From Nocardia otitidiscaviarum NBRC 14405 (GTDB lineage: Bacteria > Actinomycetota > Actinomycetes > Mycobacteriales > Mycobacteriaceae): 64,000 nucleotides of DNA. Shown here one piece after another: positions 48,330-57,521 of this stretch. Position 1 is the stretch's first letter. Each line of letters opens with the position of its first letter. The position numbers and the translations under genes are program-made. The stretch is taken from NCBI RefSeq assembly GCF_000308635.1, contig NZ_BAGD01000097.1, positions 62,001 to 126,000 on the forward strand, written 5' to 3'. The notes beneath the pieces are model-generated. The model saw only the letters and a program-made list of their open reading frames with translations, did no database searches and was not told where the DNA came from.

Positions 48330-48641
48330 TTATTCCAGGTTGCGGCGCGCGGCCGTGGCGGGGCGGCACAGGTCGTGGTTCTCCTGCACCACCATGCCCA
48401 CCGCCTCGCGCGCGGTGAGGCCGAGTTCGAGGGCGAGTCCGTCCAGCAGCGCCCATTCGGCCTCGGTGGGCGGCTGGACGGCGACGGTCGAGGCGATGGT
48501 CATGGCGGTCACCGCCTGCTGTCCGGTGAGGGTGCGTCCGGGCAACCAGGAAACGACCCAGCGGTCGCCGCCGACACAGCGCGCGATGTGCTGGGTCAAG
48601 TCCGACGTCATCATTGACGCCGACACCACTTCAATTGCCAC
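48330..48641 (-). CDS. Small hypothetical protein
   Basis: A 103-residue protein starting at a GTG preceded by GGGGAG. It reads MAIEVVSASMMTSDLTQHIAR, CVGGDRWVVSWLPGRTLTGQQ, AVTAMTIASTVAVQPP and LLDGLALELGLTAREAVGMV. There are no membrane helices. I recall similar short proteins in Nocardia but no function. It lies 66 bases upstream of ffh. An internal ATG-ATG pair nine codons later is an alternative start. Confidence 0.6.
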   Translation of the reverse strand: MAIEVVSASMMTSDLTQHIARCVGGDRWVVSWLPGRTLTGQQAVTAMTIASTVAVQPPTEAEWALLDGLALELGLTAREAVGMVVQENHDLCRPATAARRNLE

Positions 48642-48742
48642 CGACTGCTCCCCTCATGCTCGCGATAGCTTTCTCTAGAGGGGGATATTAAGGTGCGGAA
48701 CGGGGTACCCATACCTATTCCAGCAAATTGCACGCAACGATC

Positions 48743-48779
48743 GGATTAACTGGCAAACGCAGGGTTTGCCAGTTAATCC
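48743..48779. terminator. Hairpin downstream of glnD
   Basis: The arms at 48743-48758 (GGATTAACTGGCAAAC) and 48764-48779 are exact reverse complements around GCAGG, 18 bases past the glnD stop codon. It is a long stem with an AT-rich base and probably terminates the amtB-glnK-glnD operon. Confidence 0.75.
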
Positions 48780-48796
48780 AACTACATGGCGACTGG

Positions 48797-51295
48797 TCAG
48801 AAAACTCTGCCGGAACCCATTTCCGTGTCCGATTCGGGCGATTTCTTCGGTTGCTGCGGCGGCACCACCGCGAGCAGCGCCGCCGCGATCTCCGCCCGCC
48901 GCTGCGGCGTGTCCCCCGGGCCCAGATCCAGGCAGAATACGTCCACCACGGCCGCGCCGAGGGTCACCGCTTTCGCCCAGAGCACATTAGCGCCCACCCG
49001 GGCCAGCGCACCCGCCAATCGGCTGAGCAATCCGATTCTGTCCTCGGCGCGCAATTCCAGCAGCACCCGTCCCGGATCGGCCGTTTCGGACCAGATGATC
49101 CGCGGCTCGGCCTGCGCGTAGGGACTGCGCTGCACCCCGCCCGCCTCGCGTTCCTTGCGCGCCAGCACGCCCGCCAGATCCAAATCGCCGTTGCGGGCCC
49201 GGATCAATTCCTGGCGCAGCAGACCGGGATCCGGCGGATCCCCGAATCGGGGCGCCACCACGAAGGTGTCGATGGCCGATTCCCCGGCCCCGCCCAGCGA
49301 GGCCGACAGCACCCGCAGTGAATGCACGGCCAGCACGCCCGCCGCGTCCGACAGCAGCCCGGGCGTATCGGGGGCCACGACCGTGACCACATGGGTGTAG
49401 CGCCCGTCCCCCGCGCGCAGGTCCACGTGCACCCCGCCCGCCTCGGCCTTGGCGACCAGCTCCGCCGGAATCGGATCCGGTTCCGGCAGCTCCTCCCCCG
49501 CCATGGACAGGCGGCAGCGGCGCACCAGCTCCGCGATGAGCGACGCCTTCCAGTCGCTCCATACACCCGGTCCGGTGGCCAGCGCGTCCGCCTCGGCGAG
49601 CGCGTGCAGCAGTTCCAGCAGCTGCGCGTCACCGTCGAGTGCTTTCACCACCGTGAGCACCGTGTTCGGATCGTCGAGATCGCGGCGGGTGGCGGTCTCG
49701 GGCAGCAGCAGGTGGTGACGCACGATGGCCGACAGCGTCCGCACATCGGAGGGCCACAGCCCCAGCCGCCGACCGATCTGGGTGGCCAGTTCCGCGCCCA
49801 CCACGCTGTGGTCCTCGGGACGGCCCTTGCCCAGGTCATGCAGCAGCGCGCCGAGCAGCAGCAGGTCCGGACGGGACACCCGCGTCGACAGCGCGCTGGC
49901 CCGCACCACCACCTCCACCAGGTGCCGGTCCACGGTCCAGGTGTGGATGGCGTCGCGCGGCGGCAGATCCCGCACCACACCCCACTCCGGAAACAACCTG
50001 CCCCACAGGCCCGTTCGATCCAGCGCCTCGATGGCGTCCACCGCGTTGCGCCCCGAGCCCAACAGCACCAGCAGATCGTTGAGCGCTTCCTTGGGCCACG
50101 GTTCCCGTAGTTCCGGCGCGTCCTCGGACAACCGGTTGAGCGTGGTGGCCGACATGGGCAGCCCGGTCTGCGCGGCGGCCGCCGCCACCCGCAGGATCAG
50201 TCCGGGATCGCGTTGCGGACGGGCATCGCGGGCCAGCACCACCTCACCGGCGTGTTCGACCACCCCCTCATCGAGTGGTCGCCGTACCGGCATGCGGCGC
50301 AGCCGGGCGAGTCCGCGCCGCGGCAGGGCGTTGGCCGCGGTGCGCAGCCCGACATCGACGGAGTAGCTCACCGTGCGCGCCGCGTCCGACAGGGTGCGGG
50401 CCAGATCGAAGCGGTCGCCGATGCGCAACGCCGCGCCGATCTCGTCGGCGTCCTGGGCGCGCAGCTGATCACGCCCGCGCCCGGCCACCCGATGCAATTC
50501 GGTGCGCACGTCCAGCAGCCGCCGGTGCGCGAGTTCGAGCCCGCCGCCCGGTACGTCCGGACCGAGCCCCGGCATGGCGTCGGTCAGCTGGGCGATGGCG
50601 AGGGCGTCGAGCAGTTGGATATCGCGCAGTCCGCCGCGGCCGTTCTTGAGATCGGGTTCGGCGCGGTGCGCGATCTCCCCGCTGCGGCGCCAGCGGGTTT
50701 CGGCCTGCTCGAGCAGACCGTCGAAGCGGGAGCGGATACCGCTGCGCCAATCTCGGCGCACCCCGTTGACGAGCAGATCGCTCAGCGCCTGGTCGCCGAC
50801 GATATGCCGCGCCTCCAGCATGCCGAGCGCGGCGGTCAGATCGTCGGCGGCCACCCGCAGCGCCTGCGGGACGGTGCGCACGCTGTGGTCGAGTTTGATG
50901 TGGGCGTCCCACAGCGGATACCAGAGCTGATCGGCCACCTCGGCGACGCGCTGCGGATCGACGTCGTCATAGAGCAGCACCAGATCCAGATCCGAGTACG
51001 GCAGCATCTCGCGGCGACCCAGGCCGCCCACCGCCACCACCGCCAGGCCGCTGTCGGGAGTGATGCCGACCTCGGAACCCTTGGTGGTCAACCACAATTC
51101 GAACAGGTCGACCAGCGCCTGGCGCAGCGCCTCGGAGTCCAGGCGCGGGGTGCGCGCACCGCCGCCCGCGTTCCTGCCCGCCTCCCCGAGCAGTTGATCG
51201 CGGGCACGGACCAGATCCGACGCCCCGTTGGCGACCACACCACCCGCGACCTGTTCGTTTCGCGCTCGCTCGAAACCCACGACCACACCACCCAT
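48797..51295 (-). CDS. glnD: PII uridylyl/adenylyltransferase GlnD
   Basis: Modifies the PII protein GlnK in response to nitrogen; in actinobacteria it adenylylates. The 832-residue protein has the nucleotidyltransferase motif GGLGRREMLPYSDLDLVLL near residue 93, AEPDLKNGRGGLRDIQ, an HD domain with LLLLGALLHDLGKGRPEDHSVVGAEL and two C-terminal ACT domains (VTVVAPDTPGLLSDAAGVLA and LLELRAEDRIGLLSRLAGALA). I chose the ATG at 51295 (MGGVVVGFERARN) over a GTG or ATG 15 codons upstream. It is the last gene of amtB-glnK-glnD. Confidence 0.95.
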   Translation of the reverse strand: MGGVVVGFERARNEQVAGGVVANGASDLVRARDQLLGEAGRNAGGGARTPRLDSEALRQALVDLFELWLTTKGSEVGITPDSGLAVVAVGGLGRREMLPYSDLDLVLLYDDVDPQRVAEVADQLWYPLWDAHIKLDHSVRTVPQALRVAADDLTAALGMLEARHIVGDQALSDLLVNGVRRDWRSGIRSRFDGLLEQAETRWRRSGEIAHRAEPDLKNGRGGLRDIQLLDALAIAQLTDAMPGLGPDVPGGGLELAHRRLLDVRTELHRVAGRGRDQLRAQDADEIGAALRIGDRFDLARTLSDAARTVSYSVDVGLRTAANALPRRGLARLRRMPVRRPLDEGVVEHAGEVVLARDARPQRDPGLILRVAAAAAQTGLPMSATTLNRLSEDAPELREPWPKEALNDLLVLLGSGRNAVDAIEALDRTGLWGRLFPEWGVVRDLPPRDAIHTWTVDRHLVEVVVRASALSTRVSRPDLLLLGALLHDLGKGRPEDHSVVGAELATQIGRRLGLWPSDVRTLSAIVRHHLLLPETATRRDLDDPNTVLTVVKALDGDAQLLELLHALAEADALATGPGVWSDWKASLIAELVRRCRLSMAGEELPEPDPIPAELVAKAEAGGVHVDLRAGDGRYTHVVTVVAPDTPGLLSDAAGVLAVHSLRVLSASLGGAGESAIDTFVVAPRFGDPPDPGLLRQELIRARNGDLDLAGVLARKEREAGGVQRSPYAQAEPRIIWSETADPGRVLLELRAEDRIGLLSRLAGALARVGANVLWAKAVTLGAAVVDVFCLDLGPGDTPQRRAEIAAALLAVVPPQQPKKSPESDTEMGSGRVF

Positions 51296-51402
51296 CTCAG
51301 TTGTCCTGCCGCCGCGCGTCGGCGTGCCGACCCGCCACATGAGTGCGGCCCCGTTCCCACCGGTCCGGCGGGAGCGGGGCCGCCGCTCGAGCTGCTGTCC
51401 GC

Positions 51403-51741
51403 TTACAGCGCGTCGGAGCCGCGCTCGCCGGTGCGAACCCGGATGACCGACTCGACGGGGGTCACCCAGACCTTGCCGTCACCGATCTTGCCGGTGCGCG
51501 CGGCCTCCACGATGACCTCGACGACTTTCTCCACGGAGGCGTCGTCCACGACCACCTCGACCCGAACCTTCGGGACGAAATCCACGGAGTACTCCGCACC
51601 GCGGTAGACCTCGGTGTGGCCCTTCTGTCGCCCGTAACCCTGGACCTCGCTGACCGTCATGCCCAGCACGCCGGCCTGCTCGAGCCCGGACTTGACGTCC
51701 TCGAGGGTGAACGGTTTGACGATTGCGGTGATCAGTTTCAT
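51403..51741 (-). CDS. glnK: Nitrogen regulatory protein PII (GlnK/GlnB)
   Basis: The 112-residue PII signal protein, MKLITAIVKPFTLEDVKSGLEQAGVLGMTV with the T loop GYGRQKGHTEVYRGAEYSVDFVPK, where Tyr51 (in EYSVDF) is the residue adenylylated in Streptomyces and Corynebacterium. KIGDGKVWVTPVESVIRVRTGERG is the second signature. It lies three bases after amtB and 107 before glnD. It should bind and block AmtB when nitrogen is plentiful. Confidence 0.97.
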   Translation of the reverse strand: MKLITAIVKPFTLEDVKSGLEQAGVLGMTVSEVQGYGRQKGHTEVYRGAEYSVDFVPKVRVEVVVDDASVEKVVEVIVEAARTGKIGDGKVWVTPVESVIRVRTGERGSDAL

Positions 51742-51744
51742 GCG

Positions 51745-53070
51745 TCATGCCTCCTTGACGGCGGTGGTACGTGTCGTGCCACCCACAGCAGCGAAATCGT
51801 ATGCCGTTTCCGCGTGCTCCGACTCGTCCATGCCCGCGGACTCGGCTTCCGCGTCGGCCCGCAGGCCGATGGTGGCCTTGATCGCGAAGGCGATGACGGC
51901 GGCGACCACGAAGGAGTAGGCCAGCACCGCGACCGCACCCACGATCTGCCGCCACAGCTGGTCGACACCACCACCGTAGAACAGGCCGTCGACAGCGGTG
52001 GGCGCATCGGCGGTGCCGACGAAGCCGACCAGCACGGTGCCGATCACACCGCCGACCAGGTGGATGCCCACCACGTCGAGGGAGTCGTCATAGCCGAACT
52101 TGAACTTGAGGCTGACGGCCAGCGCGCAGATCGCGCCCGCCACCGCGCCGACCACCAGCGCACCGACGATGTTCACCGAGGCACAGGCCGGGGTGATGGC
52201 CACCAGGCCCGCGACGATGCCGGAGGCCGCGCCCAGCGAGGTGGGCTTGCCGTCGCGGATCTTCTCCACCAGCAACCAGGCCAGCATGGCCGCGGCGGTG
52301 GCGACGACCGTTGTGACGAAGGTTACACCGGCGACTCCGTTGGCCCCGACCGCAGAACCGGCGTTGAAGCCGAACCAGCCGAACCACAGCAGACCGGCGC
52401 CGAGCATGACGAAGGGCAGGTTGTGCGGGCGGAACGGCGTCTGCGGCCAGCCCTTGCGCTTGCCGAGGATGATCGCCAGCGCCAGCGCCGCGGCACCGGA
52501 GTTGATGTGCACGGCGGTACCACCGGCGAAGTCGATGGCCTTGACCTTCTCCATGATCCAGCCGCCACCCCAGACCCAGTGCGCGACCGGGAAGTAGACG
52601 ACGGTCACCCAGACCGCGGCGAACAGGATCCAGGCGCCGAACTTCATCCGGTCGGCGACCGCACCCGAGATCAGGGCCACGGTGATGATCGCGAACATGA
52701 GCTGGAACGCCACGAACACGGTCGCGGGCACGGTGCCGACCAGCGGCACCCCGGCCGATTCCTCACCGAAGCCGGACATCAGGGTCCGTAGGCCGAAGTA
52801 TTCGGCGGGGTCGCCGAGCAGGCTGCCCTTGTCCGTGCCGAATGCGGCCGAGTAGCCGTACAGCACCCACAGCACCGTGACGATGCCCATGGCGCTGATA
52901 CTCATCATGATCATGTTGAGCACGTTCTTGCTACGGACCATGCCGCCGTAGAAGAACGCGAGCCCGGGGGTCATCAACAGCACGAGGGCCGCGCTTGTCA
53001 GCATCCAGGCCGTGTCACCTGTGTCGGGCGCGCCGATTTCAGCGCCCGCCAGGATTACGGGATCCACCAC
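51745..53070 (-). CDS. amtB: Ammonium transporter
   Basis: The 441-residue Amt channel with 11 hydrophobic helices, starting TAWMLTSAALVLLMTPGLAFFYGGMVRSKNVLNMIMMS. The family motifs DFAGGTAVHINSGAAALALA, GAGLLWFGWFGFNAGSA (with the conserved phenylalanine and histidine region) and GIHLVGGVIGTVLVGFVG with the pore His are present. A 30-residue cytoplasmic tail follows. It is upstream of glnK and glnD, and a GlnR-like box sits in its leader. Confidence 0.97.
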   Translation of the reverse strand: MVDPVILAGAEIGAPDTGDTAWMLTSAALVLLMTPGLAFFYGGMVRSKNVLNMIMMSISAMGIVTVLWVLYGYSAAFGTDKGSLLGDPAEYFGLRTLMSGFGEESAGVPLVGTVPATVFVAFQLMFAIITVALISGAVADRMKFGAWILFAAVWVTVVYFPVAHWVWGGGWIMEKVKAIDFAGGTAVHINSGAAALALAIILGKRKGWPQTPFRPHNLPFVMLGAGLLWFGWFGFNAGSAVGANGVAGVTFVTTVVATAAAMLAWLLVEKIRDGKPTSLGAASGIVAGLVAITPACASVNIVGALVVGAVAGAICALAVSLKFKFGYDDSLDVVGIHLVGGVIGTVLVGFVGTADAPTAVDGLFYGGGVDQLWRQIVGAVAVLAYSFVVAAVIAFAIKATIGLRADAEAESAGMDESEHAETAYDFAAVGGTTRTTAVKEA

Positions 53071-53140
53071 CTTGTCCTCCTCATCTCGGGCCTCGCCGGT
53101 GTACTGCTAACGAAGCCTGCAACGAGGGTCCTCAGTCGGT

Positions 53141-53178
53141 GTTTCATCCGTGATCCTTCGGCGTTTCGCCTAGGTGAA
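53141..53178 (-). promoter_or_regulatory. GlnR-like box upstream of amtB
   Basis: On the minus strand the sequence is TTCAC-n6-GAAAC-n6-GGATC-n6-GAAAC. The GAAAC elements are at 53163-53167 and 53141-53145, the a-sites at 53174-53178 and 53152-53156, with exact six-base spacers. This is the known GlnR pattern (gTnAC-n6-GaAAC, repeated). It ends 71 bases before the amtB start, which fits activation of amtB-glnK-glnD under nitrogen limitation. Confidence 0.65.
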
Positions 53179-53285
53179 CGGATGAGATTGCACTGTTGCC
53201 AGCGTGTTTCCCGATCCGCACGGCTGTTACGAACACATTGTGAGGATGATGTTGGTTCCCGGCGTCACGCCAGGTCGGGGCGGGT

Positions 53286-54881
53286 TTACCCGAGGAGCGC
53301 GTCGACGAAGGCGCCGGGCTCGAACGGAGCGAGATCATCGGCCCCCTCGCCCAAACCAACCAGTTTCACCGGCACGCCCAATTCGTGCTGCACCTGGAAG
53401 ACGATGCCGCCCTTGGCGGTGCCGTCCAGCTTGGTGAGCACCACGCCCGTGATATCGACGACCTCGCGGAAGACCCGGGCCTGGGTCAGCCCGTTCTGGC
53501 CGACCGTGGCGTCGAGCACCAGCAGCACCTCGTCGACCGGGGCCTTCTTCTCGACCACGCGCTTGACCTTGCCCAGCTCGTCCATCAGACCGGTCTTGGT
53601 ATGCAGCCGGCCCGCGGTGTCGACCAGGACGGCGTCCACCCCGCCCGCGATACCGGCGCTCACGGCGTCGAAGGCGACGGCGGCGGGATCCGCGCCCTCC
53701 TTGCCGCGCACGGTCTCGGCACCGACCCGCTCACCCCAGGTCTGGAGCTGGTCGGCGGCGGCGGCGCGGAAGGTGTCGGCCGCGCCGAGCAGTACCCGGC
53801 GGCCGTCGGCGACCAGCACCCGCGCCAACTTGCCGGTGGTGGTGGTCTTTCCGGTGCCGTTCACGCCGACCACCAGCAGTACCGACGGACGGTCGTCGTG
53901 CGGCAGCGCACGGATGGACCGGTCCAGTTCGGGACGCAGGGCCTCGATGAGGACATCACGCAGCACGGCGCGGGCCTGCTCGGTGGTGCGCACGCTGCGG
54001 GCGGCCATCTCCTCGCGCAGCCGCTCCACCACCGCGACGGTGGAGGCGGTGCCCAGATCGGCCATCACCAGGGTGTCCTCGATCTCCTCCCAGGAGTCCT
54101 CGTCGAGGTCGCCGCCGCCGAGCAGCCCGAGTAGGGACTTGCCCATGGCGTTCTGCGAGCGGGAGAGGCGCCCGCGCAGGCGGGTCAGCCGGCCCGCGGT
54201 GGGCTCGATCTCGGGGACGACCGGGGCCTCGGCCACGGAGGGGGCGGAGTCGGGGACGTCCACGGGGACCGGGGCGGACTGCACCGGGGCCTCGGGAACG
54301 GGGGTGGCGGTCGGGGATTCCACGGCCGCGGCCGGTGCGGAGATGACGTCGGAAGCGCTGGTCGCGGCCTCGGCGGCGGTATCGGGCGCACCGGCCCGCT
54401 CGGGCGCGGTGGCCTGATCCGGCGCGGCCTCCTTCTCAGCCACGTCAGACGTCTCAGGTGCGACAGTCCCGGCCGCCTCGGGCGTGTCGAGCTCGGACTC
54501 GGGCGCGGGGGGAGCCTGCGGACCCTGCTCGGGCTCCGGCAGACGCACGTCGGTGATGCCGCGCCGGGCCGCGTCCCGGGGGACCGCCGCGTCGTCGCCG
54601 ATATGCGGCTGGCCCTCGTCGTCGGTGCGCTCGACCGGCGGCGTCGGTGGCCGCACCGGTTCCGGGGTGGGTTTCGGCAGTGTGGACGTGCCGCCGCCCT
54701 GGCTGAAACTGAAGCCGCCCGCTGCCGTGTAACCGCCCGACTTGTCCGTGACCTCCTTGGTCTCGGTGGTGTCGGGGGTCAGCGAGATACGCCGACGCTT
54801 GTACAGCACGAAGCCGGCGACGAAGGCCACCAGCAGCACCGCGGCGATTGCGGCAATCAGAATCCAGGCGTCTGCAGTCAC
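53286..54881 (-). CDS. ftsY: Signal recognition particle receptor FtsY
   Basis: The SRP receptor at the inner membrane. The 531-residue protein begins with a single transmembrane helix (AWILIAAIAAVLLVAFVAGFVLY, residues 6-28), then about 200 residues of acidic and proline-rich linker. The N domain holds SQNAMGKSLLGLLGGGDLDEDSWEEIEDTLVMADLG. The GTPase domain has VVGVNGTGKTTTTGKLARVL, GAADTFRAAAADQLQTW, VLVDTAGRLHTKTGLMDELGKV and TKLDGTAKGGIVFQVQHELGVPVKLVGLGEGADDL. The N-terminal membrane anchor is typical for actinobacteria. It is upstream of amtB as in M. tuberculosis (Rv2921c). Confidence 0.97.
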   Translation of the reverse strand: MTADAWILIAAIAAVLLVAFVAGFVLYKRRRISLTPDTTETKEVTDKSGGYTAAGGFSFSQGGGTSTLPKPTPEPVRPPTPPVERTDDEGQPHIGDDAAVPRDAARRGITDVRLPEPEQGPQAPPAPESELDTPEAAGTVAPETSDVAEKEAAPDQATAPERAGAPDTAAEAATSASDVISAPAAAVESPTATPVPEAPVQSAPVPVDVPDSAPSVAEAPVVPEIEPTAGRLTRLRGRLSRSQNAMGKSLLGLLGGGDLDEDSWEEIEDTLVMADLGTASTVAVVERLREEMAARSVRTTEQARAVLRDVLIEALRPELDRSIRALPHDDRPSVLLVVGVNGTGKTTTTGKLARVLVADGRRVLLGAADTFRAAAADQLQTWGERVGAETVRGKEGADPAAVAFDAVSAGIAGGVDAVLVDTAGRLHTKTGLMDELGKVKRVVEKKAPVDEVLLVLDATVGQNGLTQARVFREVVDITGVVLTKLDGTAKGGIVFQVQHELGVPVKLVGLGEGADDLAPFEPGAFVDALLG

Positions 54882-55140
54882 GGCACCATCCTTTCAGAGA
54901 GTTCACCGCCGCCCGATTCGCCCACCTGTCCGTCGAGGGCACTCCGACCGGCCCGTAAGCCCTGCCGACATGCCGAATCGGACGACGGCGTGTGCAATAA
55001 CACACAGGCCGGTCCACGAACCGGAGGACACGCCGGAACGAGTGTGCGCGGAGGCTCCATCTACCGACCGGTTTGGACGACAACGTGCCGAGCCCGCGAA
55101 GCAGCGGCGAATCCGACACCAAGACAATAGGATCGGCCAC

Positions 55141-55530
55141 GTGACCGATCGAAATGTGCTTGGGGGACCGCTGGAGGAGTGTGGCACCGATCCTCTCACC
55201 GGCTTCTACCGGGACGGCTGCTGTAGCACCGGCCCCGAGGATCTGGGCAGTCATACGGTGTGCACCGTCGTGACCGCCGAATTCCTGGACCACCAGAAGT
55301 CGATCGGCAACGACCTGCTGACCCCGCGTCCCGAGAACAACTTCCCCGGCCTGCAACCCGGCGACCGCTGGTGTGTGGTGGCCGTCCGCTGGCTGCACGC
55401 CCACGAGGACGGCGTCGCCGCCCCCGTGATCCTGGCCGCCACCCACGAGAACGCCCTGGAGGTGATCCCCATGGACACCTTGCGAAAATACGCGGTCGAC
55501 GTCCCCGACGACGTCAGCGATTTACTGTGA
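55141..55530 (+). CDS. DUF2237 family protein
   Basis: A 129-residue soluble protein with the DUF2237 pattern: RNVLGGPLEECGTDPLTGFYRDGCCSTGPEDLGSHTVC near the start, then FLDHQKSIGNDLLTPRPENNFPGLQPGDRWCVVAVRWLHAHEDGVAAPV and a C-terminal acidic tail. Several Cys and His residues suggest metal binding; the function is unknown. The GTG at 55141 matches the usual start of the domain, and the ORF upstream is not coding-like. Confidence 0.88.
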   Translation: MTDRNVLGGPLEECGTDPLTGFYRDGCCSTGPEDLGSHTVCTVVTAEFLDHQKSIGNDLLTPRPENNFPGLQPGDRWCVVAVRWLHAHEDGVAAPVILAATHENALEVIPMDTLRKYAVDVPDDVSDLL

Positions 55531-55602
55531 ACACCGGAGTCACCACGCACGCCACCCCGAGCCGGGATGCCGCCGCGGACACCGCGACCCGGTGATCGCC
55601 CG

Positions 55603-56712
55603 TCAGCGCGAGGGCAGCAGGCGGATGGCGGTATCGCGGAGCAGGATCGCGGGGCGGGAGCCGGGAACGAGGAGGGCGGCGGCCAGCCGCAAACCGCGCT
55701 GTTCACCACTGGTGACGGCACGGTGACGATATTCGTAGCGAGACAGCGCCGCTCGGGGCAGTTCGGGAGTGCGGGCCAGTTCCTCGGCGAGGGTGTGCGC
55801 GCCGATGATGGCCGAACTGGAGCCGTTGCCGAACAGTGAGACACAGGAGGCCGCGTCGCCGAGCAGCGCGACCCGGCCGTTCGACCAGCTCGGCAGCCGC
55901 ACCTGGCCGACCGAGTCGAAGTAGAGGTCGGAACCGGTGCGCACCTGGTCGAGCAGATCGGCGAAAATACCGGTGCGGTGGGTGAATTCGCCGATGATTA
56001 TGCGCTTGTGCGCCGCCGTCTCGCGATAGTCCAGGCCCGGGATCTCCCCGCGTCGGAACATGAACGCCGCCAAGGGCCGTCCACCCGCCGGATGTACGGA
56101 GACCGACCGGCCGGGCGTGTTGTACACGAGCACTTCACGATCGTCACCGACCAAGCGTTCCACGGGCAGGGTGGCGATATAGATCCCCCTGTGCCGCAGG
56201 AAGTTCCGCTCCGGGCCGAAGATCAGCCGCCGCACCGTGGAGTGCAGGCCGTCCGCGCCGACGACACAGTCGAAGCGCTCCGGCGGGGCCTGCTCGAAGG
56301 TCACCCGCACCCCGGAGACATCCTGAACCAGCCCGGTGATCGTATCGCCCCAGCGGATCTCGGCCCGATCGCCCGCGGCGGCGAGCAGTACTCCCGCCAG
56401 ATCGGCTCGGGCCACTTCGATTTCGTCTTCACCCTCTCCGAATGCCGATGTGCGCACCGTGGCTCGCCGCCGCCCGGTGCCGTCCACGAAGGTGACCCGC
56501 TCGACATGGGTCGCGCCCGCCCGCAGCTCGGGCAGCACCCCCATCTCGGTGACCACGTCCACGGCGGCCCCGCGCACGTCCACCGGACTGCCGCTGGTCC
56601 GCGCGCTCGCCGCCCGCTCGACCACGGTCACCGCGAAACCGTACCTGCCGAGCCAGTAGGCCAGCGTCGACCCCGCGATGCCGGCACCGGAGATCAGCAC
56701 CTTGGCGCTCAT
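55603..56712 (-). CDS. FAD-dependent aromatic-type monooxygenase
   Basis: A 369-residue flavoprotein hydroxylase of the PHBH/UbiH family. It has the ADP-binding GAGIAGSTLAYWLGRYG at residues 8-24, the DG motif CVVGADGLHSTVRRLIFG, and the FAD ribityl motif RVALLGDAASCVSLFGNGSSSAI. Such enzymes modify aromatic or polyketide substrates, antibiotics such as rifampicin or tetracycline among them; the substrate here cannot be predicted. The start is the ATG at 56712. The convergent neighbour is the DUF2237 gene. Confidence 0.88.
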   Translation of the reverse strand: MSAKVLISGAGIAGSTLAYWLGRYGFAVTVVERAASARTSGSPVDVRGAAVDVVTEMGVLPELRAGATHVERVTFVDGTGRRRATVRTSAFGEGEDEIEVARADLAGVLLAAAGDRAEIRWGDTITGLVQDVSGVRVTFEQAPPERFDCVVGADGLHSTVRRLIFGPERNFLRHRGIYIATLPVERLVGDDREVLVYNTPGRSVSVHPAGGRPLAAFMFRRGEIPGLDYRETAAHKRIIIGEFTHRTGIFADLLDQVRTGSDLYFDSVGQVRLPSWSNGRVALLGDAASCVSLFGNGSSSAIIGAHTLAEELARTPELPRAALSRYEYRHRAVTSGEQRGLRLAAALLVPGSRPAILLRDTAIRLLPSR

Positions 56713-56869
56713 GACATCCACCTCACCCGCGTCGGGGCGGTCCCACCTGTCCCGCCCTTTACGAGGATGCGACGAAAAGCCGCTCGGCGCACGAACTTCG
56801 GCGATCACGGATTTCTGTCGGCGCCCCGTGCGATGATGCGCCCACAACCGATCGGTCCGGGGAGGCGCG

Positions 56870-57355
56870 ATGACGACGTTCGACACCATCAGGGATGAGT
56901 TCTTCCGATTCACCGGTGAGATCGTGTGGTGCACCATCACCACGGTCGATGCCGACGGTCGCCCGCGCTCGCGCATTCTGCACCCGATCTGGGAGATGCA
57001 GGGTGACCGTCCGGTCGGCTGGATCTTCACCAGTCCCTCGCCGATCAAGGCGCGCCATCTGGCCGCCAATCCGACTGTGGCGTTCAGCTATTGGAGCCCG
57101 GCGCACAACACCGTCTCCGGTGAGGCCGTCACCTCCTGGGTGACGGACGACGCGGTGAAGAAGCACGTCTGGGATCTGTTCACGACAGCGCCGGAACCCC
57201 TGGGCTACGACCTCACCACCTTCGGTGTGAGCGGCCCGGACGATCCGAAGTTCACCCTGCTACGCCTGGACCCCGACCGCGTGCAGGTGCTCGATGTCGC
57301 CACGTCGTCCGGGACCTTCACCCCGACCGTGGTCCGGCTGGGCAGCCCTGACTGA
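56870..57355 (+). CDS. Pyridoxamine 5'-phosphate oxidase-like FMN/F420-binding protein
   Basis: A 161-residue split-barrel protein: GEIVWCTITTVDADGRPRSRILHPIWEMQGDRPVGWIFTSPSP, then KARHLAANPTVAFSYWSPAHNTVSGEAVTSWV and PKFTLLRLDPDRVQVLD. The fold binds FMN or F420, and actinobacterial members often reduce quinones or act on F420-linked substrates. It starts at the ATG at 56870 and is divergent from the monooxygenase. Confidence 0.85.
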   Translation: MTTFDTIRDEFFRFTGEIVWCTITTVDADGRPRSRILHPIWEMQGDRPVGWIFTSPSPIKARHLAANPTVAFSYWSPAHNTVSGEAVTSWVTDDAVKKHVWDLFTTAPEPLGYDLTTFGVSGPDDPKFTLLRLDPDRVQVLDVATSSGTFTPTVVRLGSPD

Positions 57356-57472
57356 CGCGACCGACCGGCCCGGCTCGAACCGAATCGTAGGGGCGGCGAC
57401 ACGGCCGGACCTAACCCGGTGCGGTCGGCGGCCCCGTGGACCACGTCGCCGCCGATCCCCCCCGGACACGCG

Positions 57473-57501
57473 GCGATGCCGCCCGGCCCGGGCGGCATCG
57501 C
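57473..57501. terminator. Hairpin between the split-barrel gene and the downstream membrane gene
   Basis: GCGATGCCGCCC (57473-57484) and its exact reverse complement (57490-57501) flank a five-base loop. It sits 20 bases beyond the stop of the convergent minus-strand membrane gene and can serve both sides. Confidence 0.7.
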
Positions 57502-57521
57502 TTCTTCGCGTCGCGGTCGGT

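Noticed and set aside
50213..51607. 464-codon plus-strand frame opposite glnD
   Set aside because: It is antisense to well-conserved glnD and glnK sequence, and its translation is low-complexity.
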